Source of the DNA: an uncultured Mycoplasma sp.
GTDB taxonomy: Bacteria; Bacillota_I; Bacilli_A; RF39; UBA660
Assembly: GCA_947646115.1 (NCBI GenBank)
Contig: CANSFH010000006.1
Location: forward strand, 1-57,964
Direction of reading: 5' to 3'
DNA length: 57,964 nucleotides
Positions 44,401 through 52,972 of the stretch are shown in pieces. A model generated the notes under the pieces. That model was not told where the DNA came from. It ran no database searches and worked only from the letters and a program-made list of their open reading frames with translations. Position 1 is the stretch's first letter, and every line of letters begins with the position of its first letter. The translations under genes were made by a program, and so were the position numbers.

Positions 44401-46472
44401 GAATCTACGACACCTAAAAGTGCATTAGCTATTACTGGAACTTCTTTATGATAAATGGTCTCTTTACTAGTAGCTTTTGTTGCTTTTCGTAATGTTTCAT
44501 CGTGTAACATCATTAATCTACTACGATATCCTGCTGAAGTAATTTTAGAGCCAATTCTTCTTGTTAAGTCATACATTGGTAGTGGATGATAGGTATAAAC
44601 TTCAGCTATTTCTTCTGCAAGTTCAATTAATTGAGCTTCTGTTTTAGAATTATCAGCTATATATAAATTTACTAAACCAATCCAAGCATCTAAATTAATT
44701 ATTTCTTCTTTTAAGACATCACGATAAATTTGTTCTAATTTTTTTCTATCATTTTTATAAACATCTTCTAGCAATAAAATTAATTGAGCTTTTTCATATT
44801 TTTCATATTCATTTTGAGCTTCTTGAGAAAGTAACAAATAAGAACCTGTTTTAATATTACCATTGTTAGTAGCATATCTATTTCCCCAACCATTATATCC
44901 AGCTCCTGTAGTATTAGCCCATCCTGTTGATGCTACACTATTAGCTAATTGCCATGCGTATTTTCCACCACCAGCATTATAAAGATAAACATATGCAGCA
45001 TGACCAGGTTGTCCTACTACGCGAGCAGGATAGCCCCATACACCATATAAGTTACATGCTGTTTTTGATAAACCTCCACAAACAGCGCCTTCTTCAAAGA
45101 CAATCCATAATTTTGGACTACCAGCTTTATAGGGAACATTGTATTTTGATAAATTATATTTTTTATCCCACATAGCATAATTTTCTTGACTATAATATTG
45201 TGGTCTGTAATAACCATAATTCAATGTATATTTAATATATTTATAAGGATTAAAACGTTCTGCAGTTGTTGGGAATTTTTTTGAGTAATCATGCAACCAC
45301 AATATTTCTTCATCATCTATGTTTGTAGCCATAACGCCACGCATCTCGTCTATTGTATAACTTTCAAACATAGCATTATCTAAAAGACCATTTTTATGCA
45401 TTTGTTTATATATTTCATAACGATTTAAAGCATTAGATTGTTGTCTTATATCTGTCCATAGTCCAACAGAACCAGAATGGGTTAAAGATAAAGATAGCAT
45501 CATTCTTAAATATAAGTCTTTATATTTTGTGCCTAAAGAGGTAACATTTTCATTTGATAAATCTTCTTTGTGAGCATGATATAGGTTGCTAAGAACTTGT
45601 AATGACTTTTCATAGCTACCACTAGGTTTACCACCTACTGTCCATAAACGTAAAGCTTCTTCATTATTTAAAAACCACTCTAGAGTCTCATAATTTTTAG
45701 AATCACTTTCTATAAATGAACGAAGTTGATATTGCCCAAAGTTCTTAATAAAGTTTCGTTGTAATAAGAATAAAGTTAAATCATCTTTAATTGTGCCTGA
45801 TTGATAATTTTCTTTAATGATTTTATCAAATTCTTCAACAGGCATCATAACATTATCAGAATAGCCTTCTTTTACTAGTTTAGCATCTCCCCATACAGCA
45901 TGGTCACTAGCATTTGAACCATTGTCATTAGCATAGAGCCTAATATAATTGGCATCTTTAATATCAATCTTAACACGAACTGCATTATTTACTCCTTTTA
46001 ATGGTGTAGGATTTTCTTCAGTACGTAGTGTCCAATTTTTTCCATCTGTTGAAGTATATATATAAAATTTTACACCATTTCCAGTATTACCTGCTGAAGT
46101 ATTTAGACCATAATAAGTAGTAAAATAGTCATAATCTTTATAATTACTAATATCATATTCTACAGTTGATGTAGCATGTGCCCATATTCCTTTTTTGACA
46201 ACAACAGAAGAATTATCTATTCTCATTACTAAGGCTGCATTGTCATTTGTTTTATCTAATCCAATTGTTTTCCAGCCTATTTCAGCTTTTAGATAAGGTA
46301 TATCAGATAAATATACAACTTGATTTTCACTACTTGGCTCAACTAATATGTTTTTAGGTATTTGAGCAAAACTATATTTTGATGTACTATAATAATTTAT
46401 TATAACAGCTAGTCCAATTAAACTACAAATAACATAAAAAATTTTAGACTTAATAATTTTTTTTAACTCCAT
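41433..46472 (-). CDS. Giant surface protein: NPCBM, transglutaminase-like, F5/8C, Ig-like repeats
   Basis: A 1679-residue protein. N-terminal membrane segment (about 10-28); NPCBM-type module (about 50-205; NSSVVVKKGIWAHATSTVEY); helical region; transglutaminase-like core with Cys in EEGAVCGGLSKTACNLYG (about residue 465) and His in VGQPGHAAYVYL (about 490); F5/8 type C module (about 850-1000; YIIDGNVNTAWHSYYN); six or so Ig-like repeats of about 75 residues (to about 1480; each with FTENGEFTFEFVD-like and TATAKVDWID-like strings); an Asn/Asp/Pro stalk; a final beta domain; and a C-terminal membrane helix with KKKKAQ. No LPxTG motif. Promoter at 46556-46584; ribosome binding site AGGAGG. It probably binds or cross-links host or wall glycans; unproven. 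Confidence 0.85.
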   Translation of the reverse strand: MELKKIIKSKIFYVICSLIGLAVIINYYSTSKYSFAQIPKNILVEPSSENQVVYLSDIPYLKAEIGWKTIGLDKTNDNAALVMRIDNSSVVVKKGIWAHATSTVEYDISNYKDYDYFTTYYGLNTSAGNTGNGVKFYIYTSTDGKNWTLRTEENPTPLKGVNNAVRVKIDIKDANYIRLYANDNGSNASDHAVWGDAKLVKEGYSDNVMMPVEEFDKIIKENYQSGTIKDDLTLFLLQRNFIKNFGQYQLRSFIESDSKNYETLEWFLNNEEALRLWTVGGKPSGSYEKSLQVLSNLYHAHKEDLSNENVTSLGTKYKDLYLRMMLSLSLTHSGSVGLWTDIRQQSNALNRYEIYKQMHKNGLLDNAMFESYTIDEMRGVMATNIDDEEILWLHDYSKKFPTTAERFNPYKYIKYTLNYGYYRPQYYSQENYAMWDKKYNLSKYNVPYKAGSPKLWIVFEEGAVCGGLSKTACNLYGVWGYPARVVGQPGHAAYVYLYNAGGGKYAWQLANSVASTGWANTTGAGYNGWGNRYATNNGNIKTGSYLLLSQEAQNEYEKYEKAQLILLLEDVYKNDRKKLEQIYRDVLKEEIINLDAWIGLVNLYIADNSKTEAQLIELAEEIAEVYTYHPLPMYDLTRRIGSKITSAGYRSRLMMLHDETLRKATKATSKETIYHKEVPVIANALLGVVDSRVATFSFDGANAGQIVLSKQLQSAQVSWTYSLDGGKTWIDCFEHSAQLTNKQLESITAENDIKIHITGLPMTEANIYTIDILKGEFPSNSVSIDDLENRIMGATNKMEWTLDPNGEWNSFADTNPIFKGDVKVYVRMLATGVYTMSNQVYYTFTTNTSSESHRYIPRSNLNVIAVSGTSGGNKNYIIDGNVNTAWHSYYNKNSLGQKYIASYATIELEKPKYISELDYVPHSKATSALGKYPTGKASRLDIYVSMDGTNWELAATKSNLGNNYNLKKITFAEPILAKYVRINCPSVYESGLQHFFSIALINLYEDPSASEVPTAEVNYNITSKTNKNVVAELIDENRPITVTNNGGKTTHTFTENGEFTFEFVDRNGNKGTATAKVDWIDKTPPKVDVKFNTTEITNENVVATLIFDKKVTILSEDVQVSENPVDKSKTITFLENDTFELKFADELGNIGSKTITVDWIDTKAPTAEFEFNTTHLTDGNVVATLKPSEEVTVTNNGGKDTYTFTDNGEFTFEFVDKAGNKGTATVYVNWIAKLPKYEIKYSTESLTNQDVKVTLELEDGYRIFNNNANKDYIFTENGTFNFQYKDKYGNDGLIPVTVDWIDKVAPTGEFEYSTNKWTNKNVVVTLKPSEEVTITNNNGKNTYTFTKNGEFTFEFVDKVGNKGTATAKVNWIDIKAPTAVIEYSTKDSTEDPVVVTLKPSEEVTVTNNGGKTTYTFTKNGEFTFEFADKAGNKGTATAKVDWIEKKSETKPDDKPGTNEPDKPDDNTTTKPDGNNKPDDNTTNKPGNNNQNNSNNNNNKPGTSDNSNNSNKPNTNTEYKKYSSDKIEVEIPANAIKEEGTLKVEDFKLPEELIGRFGDLSEYFNINLTNTKSETIDINSNDPIKINIKLNNNSEFIGVFEITSDNTIKLVDYVKNGENIEITSKNLGKFVVSYKKKEVEIAPKKEYATNQSKIVYILLTCSIIIVLSAVIYFYKKKKAQ

Positions 46473-46555
46473 ATTTAACTCCTCCTAAATAGATTGCTTT
46501 TTTCACACTTTAGTCACCTTGCATAACAAAATTTATTAATGCCTTTTTCCCCTAT

Positions 46556-46584
46556 ATTTTATCATGTCATATTCATCTTTTCAA
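46556..46584 (-). promoter_or_regulatory. Promoter of the 1679-aa surface protein gene
   Basis: Minus strand: TTGAAA (46579-46584), 17-bp spacer, TAAAAT (46556-46561), with a leader of about 80 bases. It lies after the terminator of the upstream giant gene, so the two paralogues are transcribed separately. Confidence 0.65.
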
Positions 46585-46618
46585 GTGCTTATTTATTCCA
46601 ATTATTTAGTTTTTTACG

Positions 46619-46642
46619 AAAAAAAACCTCATGTAAATGAGA
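46619..46642 (-). terminator. Terminator of the second giant surface protein gene
   Basis: Minus strand: CTCAT-TTAC-ATGAG stem-loop followed by G and T8 (46641 down to 46619), 12 bases after the stop. Confidence 0.8.
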
Positions 46643-46653
46643 TTCTTTTATAA

Positions 46654-49600
46654 TTATTTTAATTTTTTAATAACATATACAGTTAATGCTAATAAACTTA
46701 ATGTTGCTGTGATTACTACTAACATTACTTTATTTCTTTTTGTGTCTTTTTCAACTTTTACTGTTGGATTATTATTTTTATTTTCTTCTTTGTTTGTATT
46801 GTTAGTATCTGGTTTTTGTTCTTCATTATCTGTTTTATTATTGTCTGGTTTTTCTGTTGTTGTATTATCATCTTTATTATTGTTATTAGTATTATTGTTA
46901 GTATTACTACTATTACTGTTATTTGTGTTATCATTTGGTTTATTTATATTTGTATCATTAGGCTTGTCTGGGTTCTCAGGCTTATTATCATCAGGTTTAT
47001 TAGGCTTGTCTGGGTTCTCAGGCTTATTATCATCAGGTTTATTAGGCTTGTCTGGGTTCTCAGGTTTACTATCATCAGGTTTATTAGGCTTGTCTGGATT
47101 TTCAGGTTTACTTTCGTCAGGTTTATCAGGTTTATCTGGATTTTCAGGTTTATTTTCACCATCTGGAATTTCTTCTTTAAATGAATCTATTTTAGCAATT
47201 AGTTTTCCAACATTTCCTAATGAATCATAGAATATGATTTCATAATTTCCATTTTTTGTATATTCGTAAATTCCATTTCCTTCTTTAAATGTAATTTCTT
47301 TACTTGGATTTACTACTGTTACAATTACTTTGTCTTCTTGTTTATCATATTTTAATTCTGCTGTTGGAGCAACTTTGTCTATCCAGTCAACTTTTGCCGT
47401 AATGCTTCCAGTATTTCCAGCAGCATCTTTGAATTCAAATATAAACTCACCATTTTCGGTAAATACATAATTTGTTTTGCCGTTATTATTTGTTACAGTT
47501 ACATTTTCTTCATCAAATGATATACTTGCTGTTACATTTTTATTTGTTAATGATTTTATGTCATATTCTATTGTAGCTTTTGGAGCTTTTGTATCAATCC
47601 AATCTACTTTAGCAGTTGCAGTACCTTTATTTCCAGCTGCGTCCACAAATTCAAAGGTGAACTCACCATTTGTAAGGAATTCATAAGTAAATGGATTTAC
47701 ATTGGTAATATAATTTCCATCAGTATCCCAAACATCACCATTTTTATCTGCTTTTAATCCAGGAAGCATGATTCCATCAATATTATAAATATTTCCTTCG
47801 TCATCAACAGTATAATCTCCATTATTAGTTACAGTAACTTTTTCACTAGGTTTCAAAGTAGCAGTTACAGAATGATTAGTTGCTGAATTAGGAGTATATT
47901 CAAATGTAGCTGTAGGAGCCTCTCTATCGATCCAATCTACTTTCGCTACTGATGAACCTTCTAAACCTGTTTCTTTATCAACAAATCTAAATGTAAATTC
48001 ACCATTTTCGGTAAATGTATGTGTGTCTCCACCTTCACTTAATATTTCAAAGTTAGCTGAACTGATATTTAAAAGTCTTGCTACTACGTTATCTTGAGTT
48101 GGTTCAGTTGTACTATATCCTACTCCAGCTGTTGGTCTAGGATTTTTTGTTATGTCTTGGAAAATATTAAAGGCTCTAGCTGTAAACCAATTTCCATTTG
48201 TTCTATCTGCTACTACTTTAATATATTGTACTTCGATTGGATTATCTACTTCAAATTTTTGAGTAAATTTTATAGCTTCTTCATTAGTGTTTGCTTGTGA
48301 AGAATAAGTGATACCTTTTCTTTGAGATAATATTTCCCAATTTTCTCCATCCATACTACCCCAAACAGTTCCATCATTTATTCTACCATTTCCACCACCT
48401 GCAGGAACATATTCTACTGCTGAAACAAATCTTGGTTTATCTAATTTTATTGTTATAAATCTTTGTGTATCAGTTCCATTCCATGCACTATGCCATCTTG
48501 TATTATAATTTCCGTCAATCGCATAAATAGCTGCTCCACTATTATTTGTTGCTTCTGTAGATACTGCTTCTATAGTTAAGTGTGATACAGGTACATATTT
48601 TCTAGTATCAGGTTGATTATCTGGTGTAAAGGTATAAGTTGCTGAATCACTTGCTAATTGTGTTCCAGTAGCGCCTCTTCTTACATATAAAGTTTTATTT
48701 CCAGTATTATCTGGAGAAGCGGTTCTATATGATGTCCAAGGGTCACTTTCACTATTACGCCATTCATATGTTAAATCTATGCCTACAACTCTATTTTCTA
48801 AATCGTTAGCATATAAATTGCTACTTAAAGAACCATTATTAATATCTATAGTAAATCTATAATCAGCTAATCCCATAAATCTAAAGATTATATCATTTTC
48901 AGCAGTGATTTTAGCTAGTTCTTCTTTTGTTAGTTCTAGGGAATCATCATTTACAAATTGTGTAAAAGTTGTTCCGCCATCTAGACTATATGACCAAGCA
49001 AGTTGGTACATTGGATTTTTAATAATTTTACCAGCATTTTCACCATCAAATGAGAATGTCATAGGATCTGGTTGAACTCTATTTAATAGTTGTCTGGCAT
49101 GAGTTCTAACAGCATCTCCTTGAATTGTTTCATTTGCTGTTGCTATTGTTGCTTTTTGTAAAGCATCTTTTTCTAGTCTATCTATATGTAATTTTTCACT
49201 ACCTTCTAAATAAGGTCTTATAACATTTAATAAGTCGAACATAGCAATTGGATGATAAGTATAAGCTTCAATTATTTTATTTGCTAAAGCATACCAATCA
49301 CTAGAAGTTATTGTTCCACCTTCATTTTTAACACTCATCTTTTTATAAAGATTTATTATATAATCATAAGTATCTAAATTTATATTGTTAACTTCTAAAG
49401 ATTTAAAATATGTTTCTAGTTTTTTATTATCATCAGTATAAGAGTTAGCTGATAAATTTAAGTATAATGATTTTTTGTAATCTTCATATCTATTTAAGTT
49501 AGCTTGTCCTAAATATAGATATCCTGTACTTGAAGCTATCTTAGAACCACTAATTTTTTTGTCAGTAAAATATTTATTATTCCAGTTAAATAAGTAACGA

Positions 49601-51231
49601 TATGGATTTGATCCACCCCAAGTGCTTCCGGCACCACTCCAGTTACCATATCTTGGTGACCAATAACCATTACCATTAGCATCTTCATAATATTGGATAT
49701 ATAATTCGTGACCTACTTGGTAAGCTCCTGTTGCAGGAATTCCATTAACACGATACATACTTTGGCCAACACGGGAAGCATTCCAACAAATACCACCATT
49801 GGCGAATACCATCCAATATCTAGGGATTTTAACACCATTTACTAAACCATACGGAATGTTATATTTACTTAAATAAAATTGATTGTCATATTTTTCTCTA
49901 TTTTCTTCAGCATAATATTTATCTTGAGTATATACTGGAGAAACATAGCCTATCATATAGAAACTTACACTTTGCTTTTCATAAGTAAATCCATTTAGCC
50001 ATATAAGGTCACTATTACTTGTTCCATCTTGCATTACAAGACGCATTAATTCTACATGCAAATCTTTAAACCAATTGTTATCAACAAATTCACCTTGTAA
50101 ATCATTAGTTTTAATTTTTTTTAGTTTTTTATTATCAAATAAATTTTTCATTATTTCAAAACGTTCTAAATAGTCATATGTTGGAGATGGGAAACTAAAT
50201 GAAAGGGGTGATATAATTTTATCAGTAGAGTATCCCGCTGCTAAAGCTATAATCATTTTTTCATAAACATAACCATTTTCTGCCTTTAATTCATTTTGAT
50301 ATTTATGATAAATATCTGAAATAACAGTTAAGAATTTTGTAATATCTGAAATTTCACCAACTTCAATAACTTCTTCTATTATTCTATTATTACTTAAAAT
50401 CCAATCTAATGTTTCAGAAATTTGAGGATTTACATCTGTAGTATATTGAATATTCCAATAACCTAATTTTCTTACTAATTCTCTTTCAAGAATAAGTCGA
50501 TAATTATTATTGTAATTGTCTTCTGAACTATTAGCATCTAAAATTTTGTCATAATAATCTAATTTTTGAATTTTAGTGTAATTTCCTGTATCACTTAATT
50601 TAAAATCATTGGTAACTAAACGAGCATCAGCTATAGTACCATGATCTGCAGCATTTGAACCGTTTGGATCAATATAAATACAAAGATATTTATATCCTGT
50701 AATATCCAAATCAACCTCAAGAGCTTCACTTGTACCTGTCATAACATCAGTTTTTTCAATTAGTCTATCCCAAGTTTTTCCGTCTTTAGATGCTGTAATT
50801 CTAAACCAAACACTACCATTTGTGCCTCTTGAAGCATCAACACCTATTTTAGCGATGAATCTTGGAAATTGTGTTGAGTATTCAGATATATCAAAAGTCA
50901 CTTGTCCTTTAGCATGAACACCAAGACCTTTGGCAAATAATCTTTTTTCACCGTTGATTATAAGGCTTAAAATTCCACCATCTTGGTTTTTATCTTTTTG
51001 AAGTTCATGGCCACCCCAACCATTATAAGACCAATTGTTTTCTGTAATATAATCTAGGTCAGATAAATATAGATAGTCTTTTGTTAAATCTATATTTGCT
51101 GCTAAATTTGTTGTTTCACTATTTATGATTGTACTATTTAATCCTTTAGTTGGATAAAATATACTTGCTATTACTGTTAAACTTACGATTGCACTTAATA
51201 AATAACCTATTGCTTTTTTATTCTTTTTCAT
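46654..51231 (-). CDS. Giant surface protein paralogue: NPCBM, transglutaminase-like, F5/8C, Ig-like repeats
   Basis: A 1525-residue protein; ATG at 51231 starts MKKNKKAIGYLLSAIVSLTV, a proper signal segment, while the longer frame has no ribosome binding site. Same order as the 1679-aa protein: NPCBM-like module (LFAKGLGVHAKGQVTFDISE), helical region, transglutaminase-like core with Cys in GGICWNASRVGQSMYRVNG and His in YQVGHELYIQYY, F5/8C module (YAIDGNYNTRWHSAWNG), four Ig-like repeats, a stalk of 14-residue repeats (NKPDDNKPENPDKP) and a C-terminal membrane helix ending VIKKLK. Here the Cys motif GGICWN is closer to the transglutaminase consensus than in the paralogue. Promoter at 51268-51296. 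Confidence 0.85.
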   Translation of the reverse strand: MKKNKKAIGYLLSAIVSLTVIASIFYPTKGLNSTIINSETTNLAANIDLTKDYLYLSDLDYITENNWSYNGWGGHELQKDKNQDGGILSLIINGEKRLFAKGLGVHAKGQVTFDISEYSTQFPRFIAKIGVDASRGTNGSVWFRITASKDGKTWDRLIEKTDVMTGTSEALEVDLDITGYKYLCIYIDPNGSNAADHGTIADARLVTNDFKLSDTGNYTKIQKLDYYDKILDANSSEDNYNNNYRLILERELVRKLGYWNIQYTTDVNPQISETLDWILSNNRIIEEVIEVGEISDITKFLTVISDIYHKYQNELKAENGYVYEKMIIALAAGYSTDKIISPLSFSFPSPTYDYLERFEIMKNLFDNKKLKKIKTNDLQGEFVDNNWFKDLHVELMRLVMQDGTSNSDLIWLNGFTYEKQSVSFYMIGYVSPVYTQDKYYAEENREKYDNQFYLSKYNIPYGLVNGVKIPRYWMVFANGGICWNASRVGQSMYRVNGIPATGAYQVGHELYIQYYEDANGNGYWSPRYGNWSGAGSTWGGSNPYRYLFNWNNKYFTDKKISGSKIASSTGYLYLGQANLNRYEDYKKSLYLNLSANSYTDDNKKLETYFKSLEVNNINLDTYDYIINLYKKMSVKNEGGTITSSDWYALANKIIEAYTYHPIAMFDLLNVIRPYLEGSEKLHIDRLEKDALQKATIATANETIQGDAVRTHARQLLNRVQPDPMTFSFDGENAGKIIKNPMYQLAWSYSLDGGTTFTQFVNDDSLELTKEELAKITAENDIIFRFMGLADYRFTIDINNGSLSSNLYANDLENRVVGIDLTYEWRNSESDPWTSYRTASPDNTGNKTLYVRRGATGTQLASDSATYTFTPDNQPDTRKYVPVSHLTIEAVSTEATNNSGAAIYAIDGNYNTRWHSAWNGTDTQRFITIKLDKPRFVSAVEYVPAGGGNGRINDGTVWGSMDGENWEILSQRKGITYSSQANTNEEAIKFTQKFEVDNPIEVQYIKVVADRTNGNWFTARAFNIFQDITKNPRPTAGVGYSTTEPTQDNVVARLLNISSANFEILSEGGDTHTFTENGEFTFRFVDKETGLEGSSVAKVDWIDREAPTATFEYTPNSATNHSVTATLKPSEKVTVTNNGDYTVDDEGNIYNIDGIMLPGLKADKNGDVWDTDGNYITNVNPFTYEFLTNGEFTFEFVDAAGNKGTATAKVDWIDTKAPKATIEYDIKSLTNKNVTASISFDEENVTVTNNNGKTNYVFTENGEFIFEFKDAAGNTGSITAKVDWIDKVAPTAELKYDKQEDKVIVTVVNPSKEITFKEGNGIYEYTKNGNYEIIFYDSLGNVGKLIAKIDSFKEEIPDGENKPENPDKPDKPDESKPENPDKPNKPDDSKPENPDKPNKPDDNKPENPDKPNKPDDNKPENPDKPNDTNINKPNDNTNNSNSSNTNNNTNNNNKDDNTTTEKPDNNKTDNEEQKPDTNNTNKEENKNNNPTVKVEKDTKRNKVMLVVITATLSLLALTVYVIKKLK
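46960..47159. repeat. 42-bp tandem repeat in stalk of surface protein
   Basis: About 4.8 in-frame units of 42 bp (46960, 47002, 47044, 47086, 47128), nearly identical in the first three, encoding NKPDDNKPENPDKP-type 14-residue units. Copy number is likely to vary between strains by slippage or recombination, changing stalk length without a frameshift. Confidence 0.9.
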
Positions 51232-51267
51232 AAAAAATAAACACTCCTCTTTTTCTAAATGTTTTTT

Positions 51268-51296
51268 ATTATAATACAAACTTTGATATTTTTCAA
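51268..51296 (-). promoter_or_regulatory. Promoter of the second giant surface protein gene
   Basis: Minus strand: TTGAAA (51291-51296), 17-bp spacer, TATAAT (51268-51273), about 30 bp before GAGGAG and the ATG at 51231. The region 51297-51461 upstream has several TGTAAA/TTTACA motifs. Confidence 0.75.
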
Positions 51297-51461
51297 TATC
51301 TAATGTTATTCTAGCAAAAAACTAAAAGTATGTAAATATTTTACATCATATTTTACACAGCTTTACAATTATGTAAATTATACTTTATTATATATAAATT
51401 ATTTTTAATTTAAACTATTTTTATTTTTAGAAACAATTAAATATAGGGTTAATTAATTTTA

Positions 51462-51491
51462 TTGATTTCCATATAATGTTAGTGATATAAT
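51462..51491 (+). promoter_or_regulatory. Promoter of the 39-aa basic protein gene
   Basis: TTGATT (51462-51467), 18-bp spacer, TATAAT (51486-51491), 23 bases before the ATG at 51515. Confidence 0.65.
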
Positions 51492-51514
51492 ATGGATGCA
51501 ATTGGAGGTGTCTT

Positions 51515-51634
51515 ATGAAAACTATTAAGAAAAACTTACCTAAAGGTGTTAAAAAACAATTTGGTAAAGTAAAGGGTGTTAAAGTTAGATTTATTAACAA
51601 AGATTTAGATAAAAATAAAAAGGCAAGTAAGTAG
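51515..51634 (+). CDS. Small basic protein (39 aa), unknown
   Basis: A 39-codon gene with a strong ribosome binding site (GGAGGTG), its own promoter and its own terminator. The sequence is MKTIKKNLPKGVKKQFGKVK then GVKVRFINKDLDKNKKASK: 14 Lys plus one Arg, no Cys, no hydrophobic segment. It is the only plus-strand gene between the giant surface protein and the lysozyme. A nucleic-acid-binding or ribosome-associated role is possible from charge alone. I do not recognise a family. Confidence 0.7.
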   Translation: MKTIKKNLPKGVKKQFGKVKGVKVRFINKDLDKNKKASK

Positions 51635-51660
51635 TTTTAAAGAAAAACTGCTTTTCTTTT
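51629..51660 (+). terminator. Terminator of the 39-aa protein gene
   Basis: A 10-bp stem (51629-51638 / 51644-51653, one G-U pair), 5-base loop, followed by TTCTTTT. It starts at the last codons of the small gene and ends 4 bases before the converging lysozyme gene's stop. Confidence 0.75.
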
Positions 51661-51663
51661 GCC

Positions 51664-52863
51664 TTAATAAATATATGTTTCAGGAATAAATATTATGTCA
51701 CCATTTTTTAAATTGTGGATATTTTTATCTTTATTAACACTTTTAAGTTCATAAATTGAGACATTATAAGCATTTGCTATAACTGTTATTGTTTCATTTT
51801 CTTTAATAGTATACTTGATTAGATGATTATTGTTAGTTGGCTTGATAGTTAGTTTTTCATTTGGATAAATCAAATTAGGATTTTTAATATTATTCCAAGT
51901 TACAAGATTAGAGATAGTTACATTATATATTCTGGCAATACGGGTTAGAGTGTCGCCTTTTTTTACTACATATGTAGTATTTTCACCACTACTTGTGACA
52001 TTATATTTAAAATCGACAGTAATTTCTAATACTTGATCTGGAAATATTAAATCTGGATTCTTTAAATTATTATCATTTATTATTCTTTTTATAGATACAT
52101 TATGCTTTTTGGCTATGTGAGATACTGTATCACCTTTTTTTATGCGATAATGGATAGTTTTAGTTTTATCTTTATTCTCTACATCAGGATTTTTAATAGC
52201 ACTATTATCATCTAAAAATATTTCTTCCTTATATATATCACGATCAACATTATCACGAATTCCTGGAATACGGCCTCGGTCTGTATATTGCCATCCTATC
52301 CAGGTATCCCAATTTCTTACTTCAGGTTCTTTTACATCATATTCAGCAAGCCATAATGGATAATTGCGATATATTCTTTCATCAAATATCCTATAAGCGT
52401 TATAGGCATCACTGTATACTACAGCTTTTTTAGCAGTTAATTCTTCAAGTGTTTTTAAGAAAGCTTCGGAAATAATATTAACTTCTTCTTTATTTAAACC
52501 TGTAAAAACTTCAAAGTCCATTGCAAGTAAGCAATCAGCTTCTTTGCCAGCAATAACACTTGCAAAAAATCGTGCTTGTTCTTTAGCTTCTTCAACAGTT
52601 CGGGCTGTAACGTAATGATAAAAACCTATTTTTAAATTGTTAGCTTTTGCTTCACGATAATTACGTTCAAACTTTGCATCTATATATGAATGACTAGCAC
52701 TACTTCTAATGTATACTACTTCAATACCGTAATTTTTAACTTGCTTGAAGTCTATATTTCCTTGAAATTCTGACACATCAATACCTTCTAAAGCATAAGA
52801 AGTTGGATTAAATAGAAAAAGAGTTACTATTCCAATTAATAAAGTTGTAATATATTTTTTCAT
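51664..52863 (-). CDS. GH25 lysozyme with three LysM domains
   Basis: A 399-residue exported muramidase: signal peptide (1-24), a GH25 domain (about 26-215; LEGIDVSEFQGNIDFKQVKN with the conserved Asp, LLAMDFEVFTG carrying the catalytic DxE) and three LysM domains (about 228-275, 288-333 and 348-398; YRIKKGDTVSHIAKKHNVSI, YVVKKGDTLTRIARIYNVTI, YTIKENETITVIANAYNVSI). It cleaves the MurNAc-GlcNAc bond, and LysM binds GlcNAc chains. It is a second wall hydrolase beside the dockerin glucosaminidase. The start follows AAGGAGGTG. Confidence 0.93.
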   Translation of the reverse strand: MKKYITTLLIGIVTLFLFNPTSYALEGIDVSEFQGNIDFKQVKNYGIEVVYIRSSASHSYIDAKFERNYREAKANNLKIGFYHYVTARTVEEAKEQARFFASVIAGKEADCLLAMDFEVFTGLNKEEVNIISEAFLKTLEELTAKKAVVYSDAYNAYRIFDERIYRNYPLWLAEYDVKEPEVRNWDTWIGWQYTDRGRIPGIRDNVDRDIYKEEIFLDDNSAIKNPDVENKDKTKTIHYRIKKGDTVSHIAKKHNVSIKRIINDNNLKNPDLIFPDQVLEITVDFKYNVTSSGENTTYVVKKGDTLTRIARIYNVTISNLVTWNNIKNPNLIYPNEKLTIKPTNNNHLIKYTIKENETITVIANAYNVSIYELKSVNKDKNIHNLKNGDIIFIPETYIY

Positions 52864-52943
52864 AATTTCACCTCCTTATATTGTAATATATTAGGAATTT
52901 TTATTTTGGAATTTACTTTTGTCTCGCTTTTTAAAAAATTTTT

Positions 52944-52972
52944 CAAAAAAATAAAGAGTTTGAGCTCTTTAT
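52944..52972 (-). terminator. Terminator of the cyclophilin lipoprotein gene
   Basis: An 8-bp perfect stem (52951-52958 / 52965-52972; arm ATAAAGAG) with a 6-base loop and, on the minus strand, a T-run after it. It overlaps the stop at 52969. Confidence 0.8.

Noticed and set aside
46960..47159. Regular repeats suggesting a CRISPR array
   Set aside because: Units are tandem without unique spacers, in frame and inside a coding sequence. No cas genes are present.
46637..47230. A 197-codon plus-strand frame rich in Gly-Leu-Ser repeats opposite the surface protein stalk
   Set aside because: It is the antisense image of the 42-bp repeat and low-complexity coding region. No ribosome binding site or promoter fits it.
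41433..51231. Sortase anchoring of the giant surface proteins
   Set aside because: No LPxTG-like motif precedes the C-terminal helices. They look like simple membrane anchors.
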